Positions 1 through 6,875 are shown, counted from the first letter of the stretch. The stretch: DNA of 7,708 bases from Desulfobacteraceae bacterium (GCA_030589715.1 JAUUVE010000086.1:1-7708), one strand, 5' to 3'. A program made the numbers and translations. Notes: generated by a model not told the origin, from the sequence alone.

Positions 1-49
1 CCCAAATCCCTGGCCTAAACCGCATTGCGGATCTCACAAAGACAGGGAT

Positions 50-84
50 AAATCCAAAATCCAAAATCTTAAATCTAAAATGCC
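50..84. repeat. Heptanucleotide tandem repeat, five units, abutting the lgt start
   Basis: Five consecutive 7-bp units read AAATCCA, AAATCCA, AAATCTT, AAATCTA and AAATGCC. The first two are identical, and all five keep AAAT in phase. The array ends two bases before the lgt ATG and fills the place where a Shine-Dalgarno sequence would be expected. It is seen directly in the sequence. Its function is unknown: it may be a dispersed short tandem repeat of the kind found in some genomes, or an A-rich leader for translation initiation. Confidence 0.85.
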
Positions 85-86
85 AT

Positions 87-884
87 ATGTTTCCTGACCT
101 CTTATCCATAGGGACTTTTACCCTCCATACCTATGGGCTCTTTGTTGCCATCGGCTTTTTTGTCGCGCTGTTAGTAGCGGTGAAGATTGGCAAGACAAGA
201 GAAGGTATCCCCCCCCAAAGGATCATGGATATGGGCTTCATTATTATTCTCTCCGCCATCGTTGGCTCCAGAGTACTGTATGTCCTCATGAATATCACCT
301 ATTACAGCAACCATCCCTGGGGCATATTCAAGATATGGGAGGGAGGTCTTGTATTTTCAGGGGGAATTGTCGCTGTCCTCCTGACCATCCCGTGGTATGT
401 GAGGCGACATCCCCTTTCCTTTTTGAAGATATGTGACCTGTGGGCGCCCGCTGTTGCGGTAGGTCAGGCTATTGGCCGGATCGGCTGCCTTATGGCCGGG
501 TGTTGCTACGGAAAGCCGACCGATCTGAAATGGGGGATAGTTTTCACCCACCCCCACTCCTTGGCTCCCCGCAATGTGGCCCTACACCCAACACAGATAT
601 ATTCCTCAATAAGCGGATTCATCATCTTTATTATCCTATTATTAATATATTCAAAGAGGAAATTTGAAGGCCAGGTCCTTCTCTGGTTCTTGATTCTCCA
701 CAACACTGCCCGGTTGGCCATTGAGCGGTTCCGTGGTGACGACAGGGGAATGCTATTTGGGGGTACGATATCCGTAACACAGTTGGTCACAACTCTTGTC
801 CTTTTCGGCTCTGTAATCACTCTGCTCGTCTTGAAATCCAGAAAGGCCGGGAAGGGCAAGGGCCAAAGGGGATCTCGAGCCTAA
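87..884 (+). CDS. lgt: Prolipoprotein diacylglyceryl transferase (Lgt)
   Basis: This inner-membrane enzyme moves the diacylglyceryl group of phosphatidylglycerol to the lipobox cysteine of prolipoproteins, the first step of lipoprotein maturation. The 265 residues form about seven hydrophobic segments, a normal family length. Visible family landmarks are HTYGL (14-18), GGLVFSGG (86-93), GRIGCLMAGCCYG (130-142), LHPTQIYSS (166-174) and IERFRGDDRG (212-221). The signature differs from the E. coli form GRxGNFxNGE: Cys134 stands where E. coli has Asn146 and Cys139 where it has Glu151, and Ser91 replaces His103 (numbering from memory). Arg131 and Gly142 are kept. The C-terminus is a short Lys/Arg/Gly tail. 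The ATG at 87 fits the usual Lgt N-terminus, yet no Shine-Dalgarno precedes it. Only 86 bases lie upstream, so its operon partners (often lspA) cannot be judged. Confidence 0.95.
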   Translation: MFPDLLSIGTFTLHTYGLFVAIGFFVALLVAVKIGKTREGIPPQRIMDMGFIIILSAIVGSRVLYVLMNITYYSNHPWGIFKIWEGGLVFSGGIVAVLLTIPWYVRRHPLSFLKICDLWAPAVAVGQAIGRIGCLMAGCCYGKPTDLKWGIVFTHPHSLAPRNVALHPTQIYSSISGFIIFIILLLIYSKRKFEGQVLLWFLILHNTARLAIERFRGDDRGMLFGGTISVTQLVTTLVLFGSVITLLVLKSRKAGKGKGQRGSRA

Positions 885-929
885 AGGAACTTATTTTACT
901 AGGCTGAACCGACGAACGGTCCTTCGGCC

Positions 930-1187
930 CTATGAATTACGGTGGATGAGAAATCCGAGTAGGGCGAAGAAAACAATAAAAAACCCGAAGCCAAAGTATA
1001 CCCAGGGAAAATATTCTGCCCTCTCAACCCCATAGTCAATCAGATACTTCCTATCAAATATGTAGGCCCAGTAAAGGATAAAAACAAAGTTCACCAGCAG
1101 CCCAAGTTTCGCCTTTCCAAAAAGTAGAAATATCGTGCTTAATAACAAGAGCAACCCTATCTGGTAGACGGGTGCACAAAATTCCAT
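930..1187 (-). CDS. Small three-helix membrane protein of unknown function
   Basis: I do not recognise this 85-residue protein. It shows three hydrophobic segments, roughly residues 7-24, 28-44 and 60-81. A charged loop between the second and third (DRKYLIDYGVERAE, 45-58) is the only strongly polar part, and aromatic residues (Tyr, Trp, Phe) are dense throughout. The start is chosen by the ribosome binding site: AGGAGG (complement of 1196-1201) lies 8 bases from the ATG at 1187 but only 2 from the in-frame ATG at 1193, so the longer 87-residue version is less likely. It sits last in the minus-strand gene run and converges on lgt, with 45 bases between the stop codons. It is separated by about 220 bases from the gene before it and may have its own promoter. 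The lack of matching domains leaves its role open. Confidence 0.7.
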   Translation of the reverse strand: MEFCAPVYQIGLLLLLSTIFLLFGKAKLGLLVNFVFILYWAYIFDRKYLIDYGVERAEYFPWVYFGFGFFIVFFALLGFLIHRNS

Positions 1188-1408
1188 TGGCATCCCCTCC
1201 TAAAAAAGATCCCTTCCCGCCATTCCTGCGACTCTCTAAAAAAAATGGCACCATAGATCCGGAGACCCTATCCATAAATCCTATTTATGAAAGAGGTTAC
1301 TTTCCCCAATGCCATTTAGCAAATAGCATGCCATGTGAAGACTCCGCGCCCAGCCTCCGGCCCACAGGGCCTACGGCCTCTCCGAGCTGTAGCTCTATGA
1401 GTGCCGTG
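1188..1408. other. Intergenic region upstream of the small membrane protein gene
   Basis: No gene is supported here. On the minus strand it holds the AGGAGG ribosome binding site (1196-1201), an eight-T run (complement of the A-run near 1238-1245) without a good stem before it, the palindrome at 1273-1289 and a GC-rich block at 1359-1371 (GGCCC ACA GGGCC). I see no convincing -35/-10 pair and no clear terminator for the gene upstream. Its length suggests that the last gene is separately regulated. Confidence 0.5.
1273..1289. promoter_or_regulatory. Perfect 7+7 palindrome, operator-like
   Basis: CATAAAT and ATTTATG are exact reverse complements separated by CCT. The dyad lies about 85 to 100 bases before the start of the 85-residue membrane protein gene, in the only long gap of the minus-strand run. 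The arms are AT-rich, and no T-run follows at the right distance, which argues for a protein-binding site over a terminator. No regulator is identified, so the role is inferred from position and symmetry only. Confidence 0.4.
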
Positions 1409-1822
1409 TTATTGGGAGATATCCTTGAGCCATTCCTCCATATCTTCAACTGGCAGGTCCTTGATGTTGTAAAAGAACAAGAAGAGCTCGCGAAACCTCT
1501 TTACCAGGTTTCCATCTCTTATGGCCTCGGCTAGTGACAATCTGTCCTTTGGGTCGTAGAAGTCCTTAAGCCTTAGGAATAGATCGCGGGCAAAGGCAGG
1601 CCGGTCATCCCGAAGCCGCTCCCTCTGAGATAAGATATCGAGCAAGGCCAGGAGGGGCCTTAGATATGGCCCCAGCATACTATAGTTATAATAATAGACC
1701 TCCCTTTTGGAACTGTATTCCCTAGGGGCAAACCTTTCTATGATCTGGATCGCCTCATAGGCTGGTTCTTTCTTATCTATCCTTTTTTGCCTCCTTCTAC
1801 CTGAAAAGATATTCAAGGCCAC
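1409..1822 (-). CDS. Hypothetical helical cytoplasmic protein downstream of the metal ABC transporter
   Basis: I do not recognise this 137-residue protein. It is charged and lacks a signal peptide or membrane segment. The N-terminus is strongly basic (SGRRRQKRIDKK, residues 7-18). After it come predicted helices, a Tyr-rich patch (EVYYYNYSMLGPYLRPLL, about 41-58), a stretch rich in Leu, Arg and Asp, and a hydrophobic-acidic end (FRELFLFFYNIKDLPVEDMEEWLKDI). The start is a GTG at 1822, well supported by AAGGAG (complement of 1830-1835) seven bases upstream. It begins 70 bases after the znuB stop on the same strand with no terminator between, so co-transcription with valS-znuC-znuB is likely. 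That position suggests, but does not prove, a link to metal transport. I know of no family with this architecture. Confidence 0.75.
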   Translation of the reverse strand: MALNIFSGRRRQKRIDKKEPAYEAIQIIERFAPREYSSKREVYYYNYSMLGPYLRPLLALLDILSQRERLRDDRPAFARDLFLRLKDFYDPKDRLSLAEAIRDGNLVKRFRELFLFFYNIKDLPVEDMEEWLKDISQ

Positions 1823-1892
1823 AGGTCTTCTCCTTCTCCCAGCACACCATTTCGTTCAACCACGTATGGTAGGCCAATAAATTATCTCTTTA

Positions 1893-2720
1893 TCATCTCC
1901 TATGGGCCTGGAGTGTGCGTCCATTGATAGAGTGTATGATCTGGGTGAGAAAAAAGGCCACTCCGGCGACCAGAATAATTGTAGCACCCGAAGTAAAATC
2001 GTAACTGTAGGAAAGCCACAGACCAACGAAGGTAAAGAGGATACCAAGCAGGGACGAAAGCACCATCATTTTCCAGAGGGAATTTGTGTACTTTTCTGCA
2101 ATGTAGGGGGGAATTGTCAAAAGGGCAATAACCAGGATCAGGCCCACAACCCTTATGATCATTACTATGGAAAGGGCCGTCATACAGAGCAGGAGAAAGT
2201 ATAGGAATCTCACGGGAACTCCCACAACAAAGGCAAATTCTTCGTCGTAGGACATGGCAAGGAACTCTCTATAGAAGGCCAGGATGATCAGAAAAATCAC
2301 TACGTCCAAGGCAGCCGTAAACCAGCTATCCGCCTTTGATACAGATAGGATGCTCCCAAAAAGATAGCTCATTGGGTCCACATTATAACCGGGAGTAAGA
2401 TCAATAAGGATGATTCCAAGAGCCATACCAACGGCCCAGAGCACCCCGATGATAGTATCGGCCCTGTGCTTGGATTTCAGACTCACCCCACCCATAATCA
2501 TAGATACGGCAACAGAGAAGAGTGCTGCACCCAAGGTTGGGGAGAAACCCAGATATAATGCCAGCCCTATGCCCCCAAATGCTGCATGGGCGATACCCCC
2601 CGAGAGGAAGACAAGCCTGTTGGCAACAACAAGGGATCCGATGATTCCGCATGAGATACTGACCAGGACTCCGGCGAGAAGGGCATTTCTCATAAATTCA
2701 AACTGTAGGGCATCCCACAT
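1893..2720 (-). CDS. znuB: Metal ABC transporter permease, ZnuB/MntB type (ABC-3 family)
   Basis: This is the membrane channel of an importer for Zn(II), Mn(II) or Fe(II). It works as a dimer with the ATPase encoded just upstream. The 275 residues carry eight to nine hydrophobic segments, the normal length for the ABC-3 permease family. The family signature GGIAHAAFGGIGLALYLG lies at about 41-58, and the cytoplasmic segment before the last helices includes LLTIPPYIAEKYTNS. I place the start at the ATG at 2720, not the GTG at 2750. The resulting N-terminus MWDALQFEFMRNALLAG matches the usual form. The ATG follows the ATPase stop TGA by one base, and an AGGAG at 2728-2732 lies seven bases upstream inside the ATPase's last Glu codons. 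The two genes are therefore probably translationally coupled. The metal cannot be told from sequence alone. Confidence 0.92.
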   Translation of the reverse strand: MWDALQFEFMRNALLAGVLVSISCGIIGSLVVANRLVFLSGGIAHAAFGGIGLALYLGFSPTLGAALFSVAVSMIMGGVSLKSKHRADTIIGVLWAVGMALGIILIDLTPGYNVDPMSYLFGSILSVSKADSWFTAALDVVIFLIILAFYREFLAMSYDEEFAFVVGVPVRFLYFLLLCMTALSIVMIIRVVGLILVIALLTIPPYIAEKYTNSLWKMMVLSSLLGILFTFVGLWLSYSYDFTSGATIILVAGVAFFLTQIIHSINGRTLQAHRR

Positions 2721-2721
2721 T

Positions 2722-3483
2722 TCACTCCTCCTCGTGAGCAGGCAGGACACGGTGAGGTAACCCGTGGGCGACCAGATCTACCGGACACCCGTAGGCCATA
2801 TCGATCATCTCTGGGGTAATCTCTCCTCCCTTATGGAATATCATCGTGCGGTTCACACATGCGACAGACTTAACGTAACGGGATATTACACCGATATCAT
2901 GGGTAACCACCAGGATGGTCACCTCCTTATTCAACTCTCTTAGAAAGTCAAAGAGATCAGTCTCGAATTCAGGATCAACACTGGCCGTAGGCTCATCAAG
3001 GAAAAGTATCTCCGGATCAGTGGCCAGGGCCCTGCCAATAAAAACCCTCTGTCTTTGCCCCCCGGAAAGATACCCAATGGGCGTATAACGGTGCTCCCAC
3101 ATACCCACCTTTTTTAAGACCTCCTCAGCCTTCAGATGGTCCTTGCGGGAATGCCGCCCCCAGATGCGCGATCCATATAACCTCCCCATCAGCACAATTT
3201 CCAGGACTGAGATGGGAAAGTTAATATTGAAATCCGTGTTTTGAGGCATATATCCTACCCGGTGCTTGGCATTGTGGGGCACCTCCCCCAATACCCTTAT
3301 CACCCCGCCACACGGCTTCAATATCCCAAGCAGGAGCTTCAATAGGGTGGTCTTGCCGCCCCCGTTGGGACCCAGGAGCCCCAAGAAATCACCCTGTTCC
3401 ACTGAAAAGGTGACTTCCTCAAGAATGGGGGTATCGTTGTAGGAAAACTGCAAGCCTTTTACCTCGATTGCAGGGGCGCCCAT
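2722..3483 (-). CDS. znuC: Metal ABC transporter ATP-binding protein, ZnuC/MntA type
   Basis: This is the ATPase that powers the metal-ion importer completed by the following permease. All ABC motifs are intact in its 253 residues: Walker A GPNGGGKTT (38-46), Q-loop Gln81 in YMPQ, signature LSGGQRQRV (139-147), Walker B ILFLDE (159-164), D-loop region SVD (168-170) and switch His195 in VVTHD. The C-terminal tail runs CPVDLVAHGLPHRVLPAHEEE; its histidines recall other metal-type ATPases and could sense or bind metal, which is inference. The start ATG at 3483 has a weak AAAGG nine bases upstream. The last three Glu codons double as the permease's ribosome binding site. No solute-binding protein gene precedes it; the upstream neighbour is valS, 114 bases away. 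Confidence 0.93.
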   Translation of the reverse strand: MGAPAIEVKGLQFSYNDTPILEEVTFSVEQGDFLGLLGPNGGGKTTLLKLLLGILKPCGGVIRVLGEVPHNAKHRVGYMPQNTDFNINFPISVLEIVLMGRLYGSRIWGRHSRKDHLKAEEVLKKVGMWEHRYTPIGYLSGGQRQRVFIGRALATDPEILFLDEPTASVDPEFETDLFDFLRELNKEVTILVVTHDIGVISRYVKSVACVNRTMIFHKGGEITPEMIDMAYGCPVDLVAHGLPHRVLPAHEEE

Positions 3484-3597
3484 CGTTCAATACCTTTGGT
3501 TTGCTATATCCGCTGACATCACCGGCTGCTCAATACCCAGACCCAGGTCTTCCAATGAAGGCAAAACGAACAATAGGGTCTTAACAAAGGGTAGTTT
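3484..3597. other. Short spacer between valS and znuC
   Basis: This 114-base gap on the minus strand has no terminator hairpin with a T-run and no convincing -35/-10 pair. I see no Zur/Fur-like dyad. It does contain AAAGG at 3493-3497, the weak ribosome binding site of znuC. Reading through from the valS stop would give 36 more sense codons before a TGA at 3487-3489, which is within chance. The absence of a terminator supports read-through from valS into the transporter genes. Confidence 0.5.
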
Positions 3598-6249
3598 TCA
3601 ATCCTTGACCGTCTCAAAAAACTCAAGGTTTTGGTCGAGCTTTGAGAGCTTTAAGGAGAGGCTTTCAACCTTATCCCTCACCTTGGCGACTATTTCAGGA
3701 GGTGCCTTTTTTAAGAAATCATCATTGGACAGTTTTTTATTTGAAGTCCCAATATCTTTTTTAATCTTATTAATCTCTTTCTTTAACCTTTTTCGCTCCT
3801 CCTCAAAGTCGAGGAGCCCTTTTAGGAGGACATGAACAGATGTCCTACCGACTACTGCTGTTGCGGATGCCTCTGGTTTGGGGGCCCCAGCCTCAATAGA
3901 GACGTTATCCACCTTTGCCAGGGTCTTGATATGATCCAGATTGCTGCGCAAGACACCGGCTTCTCCCTCGTCAGGGGCATCAATAAGGACATTAACCTTC
4001 TTGGAAGGGGCAATGTTCATCTCACCGCGTATATTGCGAATTCCGCTGATAACCCCCATAAGTATCCCCATCTCCTTTGATGCCTCTTCATCGCTCACAA
4101 AATCGGAGGCCTCCGGGAACTTGGCCCTCATTATGCTGCCCTTGGCTCCGGGGAGTTTCTGCCATATCTCCTCGGTGACAAATGGCATAAAGGGGTGAAG
4201 GAGTCTCAAGGCTGCCATGAGTGCATCCTTGATACCTGTCTTTGAGGATTCTTTTATGGCCTTGTCATTTCCGTAAAGGCCCTGTTTGGCCATCTCCAAA
4301 AACCAGTCACATAACTCATGCCATATAAACTGATAGCAGAGGCCTGCCGCCTCATTGAATCGATAGTCCTCCAGGGCCTTGGTGACTTCCTTGCTTACCT
4401 GACTCAGCCTGGTATAGATCCAGCGGTCTGGGAGGGTATAAATCCTTTTCCCTTTTTCCACACCCTCCTCCCCTTCCAGGTTCATAAGGACAAATCGTGC
4501 GGCATTCCATAACTTGTTTACAAAGTGCCGGTATCCCAGGATCCGCTCTTCGGAAAGCCTGATATCTCTCCCCTGGGCTGCCAGGGCCGCCAGGGTGAAG
4601 CGGAAGGCGTCTGTACCGAATTCATCCATCACCTCAAGGGGATCAATAACGTTCCCCTTTGATTTGCTCATTTTCTTGCCTTCTGCGTCTCTTACCAGGG
4701 CGTGAATATAGACTTCCCTGAATGGCACATCTCCTTTGAAATGAAGCCCCATCATCATCATTCTGGCAACCCAGAAAAATAGGATGTCAAAACCGGTTAC
4801 AAGGACAGAAGTGGGATAAAAGGTCTCCAGTTCAACGGTCGAGTCTGGCCAGCCAAGGGTGGAAAATGGCCACAAGGCTGAACTGAACCATGTATCAAGG
4901 ACATCCGTTTCCCGTACAAGCCTCTTGCCCCCGCATGCCTTACAGCTTTCTGGTTCTTCTTTGGCAACATGGACCTCCCCACATTCCTCGCAATACCAGG
5001 CTGGGATGCGGTGCCCCCACCAGATCTGCCTTGAAATACACCAGTCCTTTATGTTATTCATCCATTCAAAATAGACCCCTTCCCAATTGGAGGGGTATAT
5101 CCTGGTCCTTCCGTCTCTGACCGCCAGGCTTGCCTTTCCTGCCAGTGGACCCACCTTCACAAACCACTGTTTTGAAAGGACAGGTTCGATCATGGTCTTG
5201 CACCTGTAGCAGTGCCCCACCGCGTGCCTGTAAGACTCGACTTTTTCCAGCAAATTGGCCTTTTCTAGATCAACCAGAATCCTTTCACGGCACTCAAACC
5301 TGTCCATTCCCTCATAGGGACCGGCCAGTTCATTCATTATTCCGTTATCGTCGATCACCCTGATCCTTTCGAGATTGTGGGTATTGCCGATTTCAAAGTC
5401 GTTGGGGTCATGGGCAGGGGTGATCTTTAAGGCCCCTGTACCGAATTCTGGGTCTACGTAGCTATCAAATATGATGGGGATCGGCTTGTTAAGCACAGGC
5501 AGGAGCACGTGTACGCCGGATAGGGGTCCATAACGCTCATCTTCCGGGTTTACGGCAACGGCGGTATCCCCGAGGAGTGTTTCGGGACGGGTAGTTGCAA
5601 CCACCAAATGCCCATCCCCATTCTCGAATGGATAGCGGATATAATAGAGGTGGCTGTCAGCATCCTCATGCTCAACCTCAAGGTCGGCCAGGGCAGTCTG
5701 ACATCTGGGACACCAGTTGATGATATAGTCCCCCCTGTAAATGAGCCCTTCTTCATAAAGCCGCACAAAGACCTCTCTTACTGCCCTGGAAAGTCCCTCA
5801 TCCATGGTAAATCGTTCCCTGCTCCAGTCACAAGAACAGCCTAGCCTCTTCAATTGATTGATAATCACTCCGCCATATTTCCTTCTCCACTCCCAGACGA
5901 GCTCTATAAATCTCTCGCGCCCCACCGTGTGGCGGTCAGATCCCTTGGCGGCCAGGTCCTTTTCCACCACGTTCTGGGTGGCAATTCCTGCATGATCCAT
6001 ACCAGGCTGCCACAGGACGTTAAGACCCTTCATCCTCTTATATCGACATAAAATATCTTGCAGGGTGTTATTCAGGGCATGACCCATGTGGAGGGAACCC
6101 GTAACATTGGGAGGGGGGATAACAATGCAAAACGGGTCCTTTTGAGAACGGCCTTCCGCCCTAAAGAGCCCATTTTTCTCCCAGAATTCGTACCATTTCT
6201 GTTCAACCTCTTTGGGTTCATAACTCTTGGCAATAATTTGTCTTTCCAT
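3598..6249 (-). CDS. valS: Valyl-tRNA synthetase (class Ia)
   Basis: ValRS attaches valine to tRNA-Val in the cytoplasm and edits mischarged threonine. The 883 residues are full length. The HIGH motif is HMGH (54-57) within PPPNVTGSLHMGH. The KMSKS motif is at 526-530. The CP1 editing domain spans about 190-345, with TTRPETLLGDTAVAVNP (219-235) and TGALKITPAHDPND (271-284). Four Cys pairs, CPRC (180-183), CYRC (347-350), CEEC (420-423) and CKAC (436-439), suggest bound zinc, as in some bacterial ValRS enzymes. The anticodon-binding region follows, and residues from about 813 form the Lys/Glu-rich C-terminal coiled coil that contacts tRNA. The ATG at 6249 has AGGAG (6260-6264) ten bases upstream and gives the typical start MERQIIAKSYEPKEVEQKW. 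I see no T-box leader. The gene follows a terminator, so it probably has its own promoter. Confidence 0.98.
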   Translation of the reverse strand: MERQIIAKSYEPKEVEQKWYEFWEKNGLFRAEGRSQKDPFCIVIPPPNVTGSLHMGHALNNTLQDILCRYKRMKGLNVLWQPGMDHAGIATQNVVEKDLAAKGSDRHTVGRERFIELVWEWRRKYGGVIINQLKRLGCSCDWSRERFTMDEGLSRAVREVFVRLYEEGLIYRGDYIINWCPRCQTALADLEVEHEDADSHLYYIRYPFENGDGHLVVATTRPETLLGDTAVAVNPEDERYGPLSGVHVLLPVLNKPIPIIFDSYVDPEFGTGALKITPAHDPNDFEIGNTHNLERIRVIDDNGIMNELAGPYEGMDRFECRERILVDLEKANLLEKVESYRHAVGHCYRCKTMIEPVLSKQWFVKVGPLAGKASLAVRDGRTRIYPSNWEGVYFEWMNNIKDWCISRQIWWGHRIPAWYCEECGEVHVAKEEPESCKACGGKRLVRETDVLDTWFSSALWPFSTLGWPDSTVELETFYPTSVLVTGFDILFFWVARMMMMGLHFKGDVPFREVYIHALVRDAEGKKMSKSKGNVIDPLEVMDEFGTDAFRFTLAALAAQGRDIRLSEERILGYRHFVNKLWNAARFVLMNLEGEEGVEKGKRIYTLPDRWIYTRLSQVSKEVTKALEDYRFNEAAGLCYQFIWHELCDWFLEMAKQGLYGNDKAIKESSKTGIKDALMAALRLLHPFMPFVTEEIWQKLPGAKGSIMRAKFPEASDFVSDEEASKEMGILMGVISGIRNIRGEMNIAPSKKVNVLIDAPDEGEAGVLRSNLDHIKTLAKVDNVSIEAGAPKPEASATAVVGRTSVHVLLKGLLDFEEERKRLKKEINKIKKDIGTSNKKLSNDDFLKKAPPEIVAKVRDKVESLSLKLSKLDQNLEFFETVKD

Positions 6250-6338
6250 CTATCAACCACTCCTCGAAAAAACGTAACGGTTTGCAGGGTCCAGGCAATG
6301 ATTTATGGTGGTGCGCCATCCAGATCAATCAAGCGTTT

Positions 6339-6367
6339 ACTCTACCAAGATAAGATCATTCCATCAA
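6339..6367 (-). promoter_or_regulatory. Candidate promoter of valS
   Basis: On the minus strand, TTGATG (complement of 6362-6367) and TAGAGT (complement of 6339-6344) are 17 bases apart, each matching four of six consensus positions. It lies after the terminator of the acidic-protein gene and about 90 bases before the valS ATG, where a promoter is needed. A second, poorer pair with 19-base spacing lies closer to the gene, so this call is tentative. Confidence 0.3.
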
Positions 6368-6406
6368 GGGGATTGCCGTTGGGCAACAGCTTCGATGTTT
6401 ACAACC

Positions 6407-6440
6407 AAAAAAAGGGGGTTGCGTTGTTTCCCAACCCCCT
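6407..6440 (-). terminator. Rho-independent terminator of the acidic-protein gene
   Basis: A nine-base-pair stem (6432-6440 with 6413-6421, core GGGGGTTG/CAACCCCC) closes a ten-base loop. On the minus strand it is followed by a run of seven T (complement of 6407-6413). It begins 42 bases beyond the stop codon of the 130-residue gene and separates that gene from valS. The orientation of the T-run shows that it acts on minus-strand transcripts. Confidence 0.9.
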
Positions 6441-6482
6441 AAGCTTTATTGAAGTTTCGAACGAAAATCTTGGGGAACCGCT

Positions 6483-6875
6483 TTACTCTGGTGGCAGGTC
6501 AAGGCTCTGTCTCAAGTCATCAATAGCCTCTCGGATCACTTTCTCAGCAACCCTTGTCATGGTCTCTCTTGCAACCCTTTCCACCACATCTCCAACCACT
6601 TTGCTTATGATGGCCTCAATCCTCTCTTCAGATATCCCAATCGACTCTTTTACTGCCTTCTTTTCGGTGGGGGCCTCATCCAGGATCCTCTCTATATCAT
6701 CAAATGCAGAATCTTCAACGCTCCCTGCCTCATCCCCTTCCCCCACAATATCCGTAAGCTCTAGAATTTCCTCTTCGGGGGCCAAAGTGCTGTTTGTCTC
6801 TTCGGCGTCTTCGTCAGGCAAATCGTCGAACTCAAAGTCAAGAAGTTCTTCCTTTCCCTTTTTCTCTTCATTCAT
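6483..6875 (-). CDS. Acidic protein with a disordered N-half and helical C-end, PopZ-like build
   Basis: I cannot assign a family with certainty. The 130 residues split in two. Of residues 1-70, 28 are Asp or Glu and only four are Lys or Arg, so this half is probably disordered. Residues 81-126 form amphipathic helices with a loose internal repeat (KVVGDVVERVARETM, then RVAEKVIREAIDDL). An acidic disordered part followed by a short C-terminal helical oligomerisation region is the layout of PopZ-type polar scaffold proteins. Similar helical tails also end some deltaproteobacterial regulators, as I recall. There is no signal peptide, membrane segment or cysteine. The ATG at 6875 has GGAG (6883-6886) seven bases upstream. 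The gene is monocistronic: it has its own promoter (6932-6960) and its own terminator (6407-6440). PopZ-like function is inference from build only. Confidence 0.75.
   Translation of the reverse strand: MNEEKKGKEELLDFEFDDLPDEDAEETNSTLAPEEEILELTDIVGEGDEAGSVEDSAFDDIERILDEAPTEKKAVKESIGISEERIEAIISKVVGDVVERVARETMTRVAEKVIREAIDDLRQSLDLPPE

Noticed and set aside
901..930. A shared terminator between the convergent lgt and small membrane protein genes.
   Set aside because: Only four-base-pair stems can be drawn around CGAA/TTCG, and there is no T-run on either strand.
1359..1371. GGCCC-ACA-GGGCC hairpin as a terminator of the 137-residue gene.
   Set aside because: The stem is only five pairs with a three-base loop, and no T-run follows on the minus strand.
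2410..2760. A 116-residue plus-strand frame opposite znuB.
   Set aside because: It lies within the clearly identified permease gene and has no ribosome binding site or recognisable domain.
3487..3600. An uninterrupted frame of 36 codons from the valS TGA to a TGA just before znuC, in frame with both genes, with a protein-like end (MSADIANQRY).
   Set aside because: The chance of 36 random codons without a stop is about 0.18, there is no good start with a ribosome binding site, and ValS ends normally at its coiled coil. I do not claim read-through or a znuA remnant.
6250..6406. A T-box or other amino-acid-responsive leader in front of valS.
   Set aside because: I see no T-box core sequence and no antiterminator/terminator pair. 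The only terminator nearby belongs to the upstream gene and lies before the likely valS promoter.
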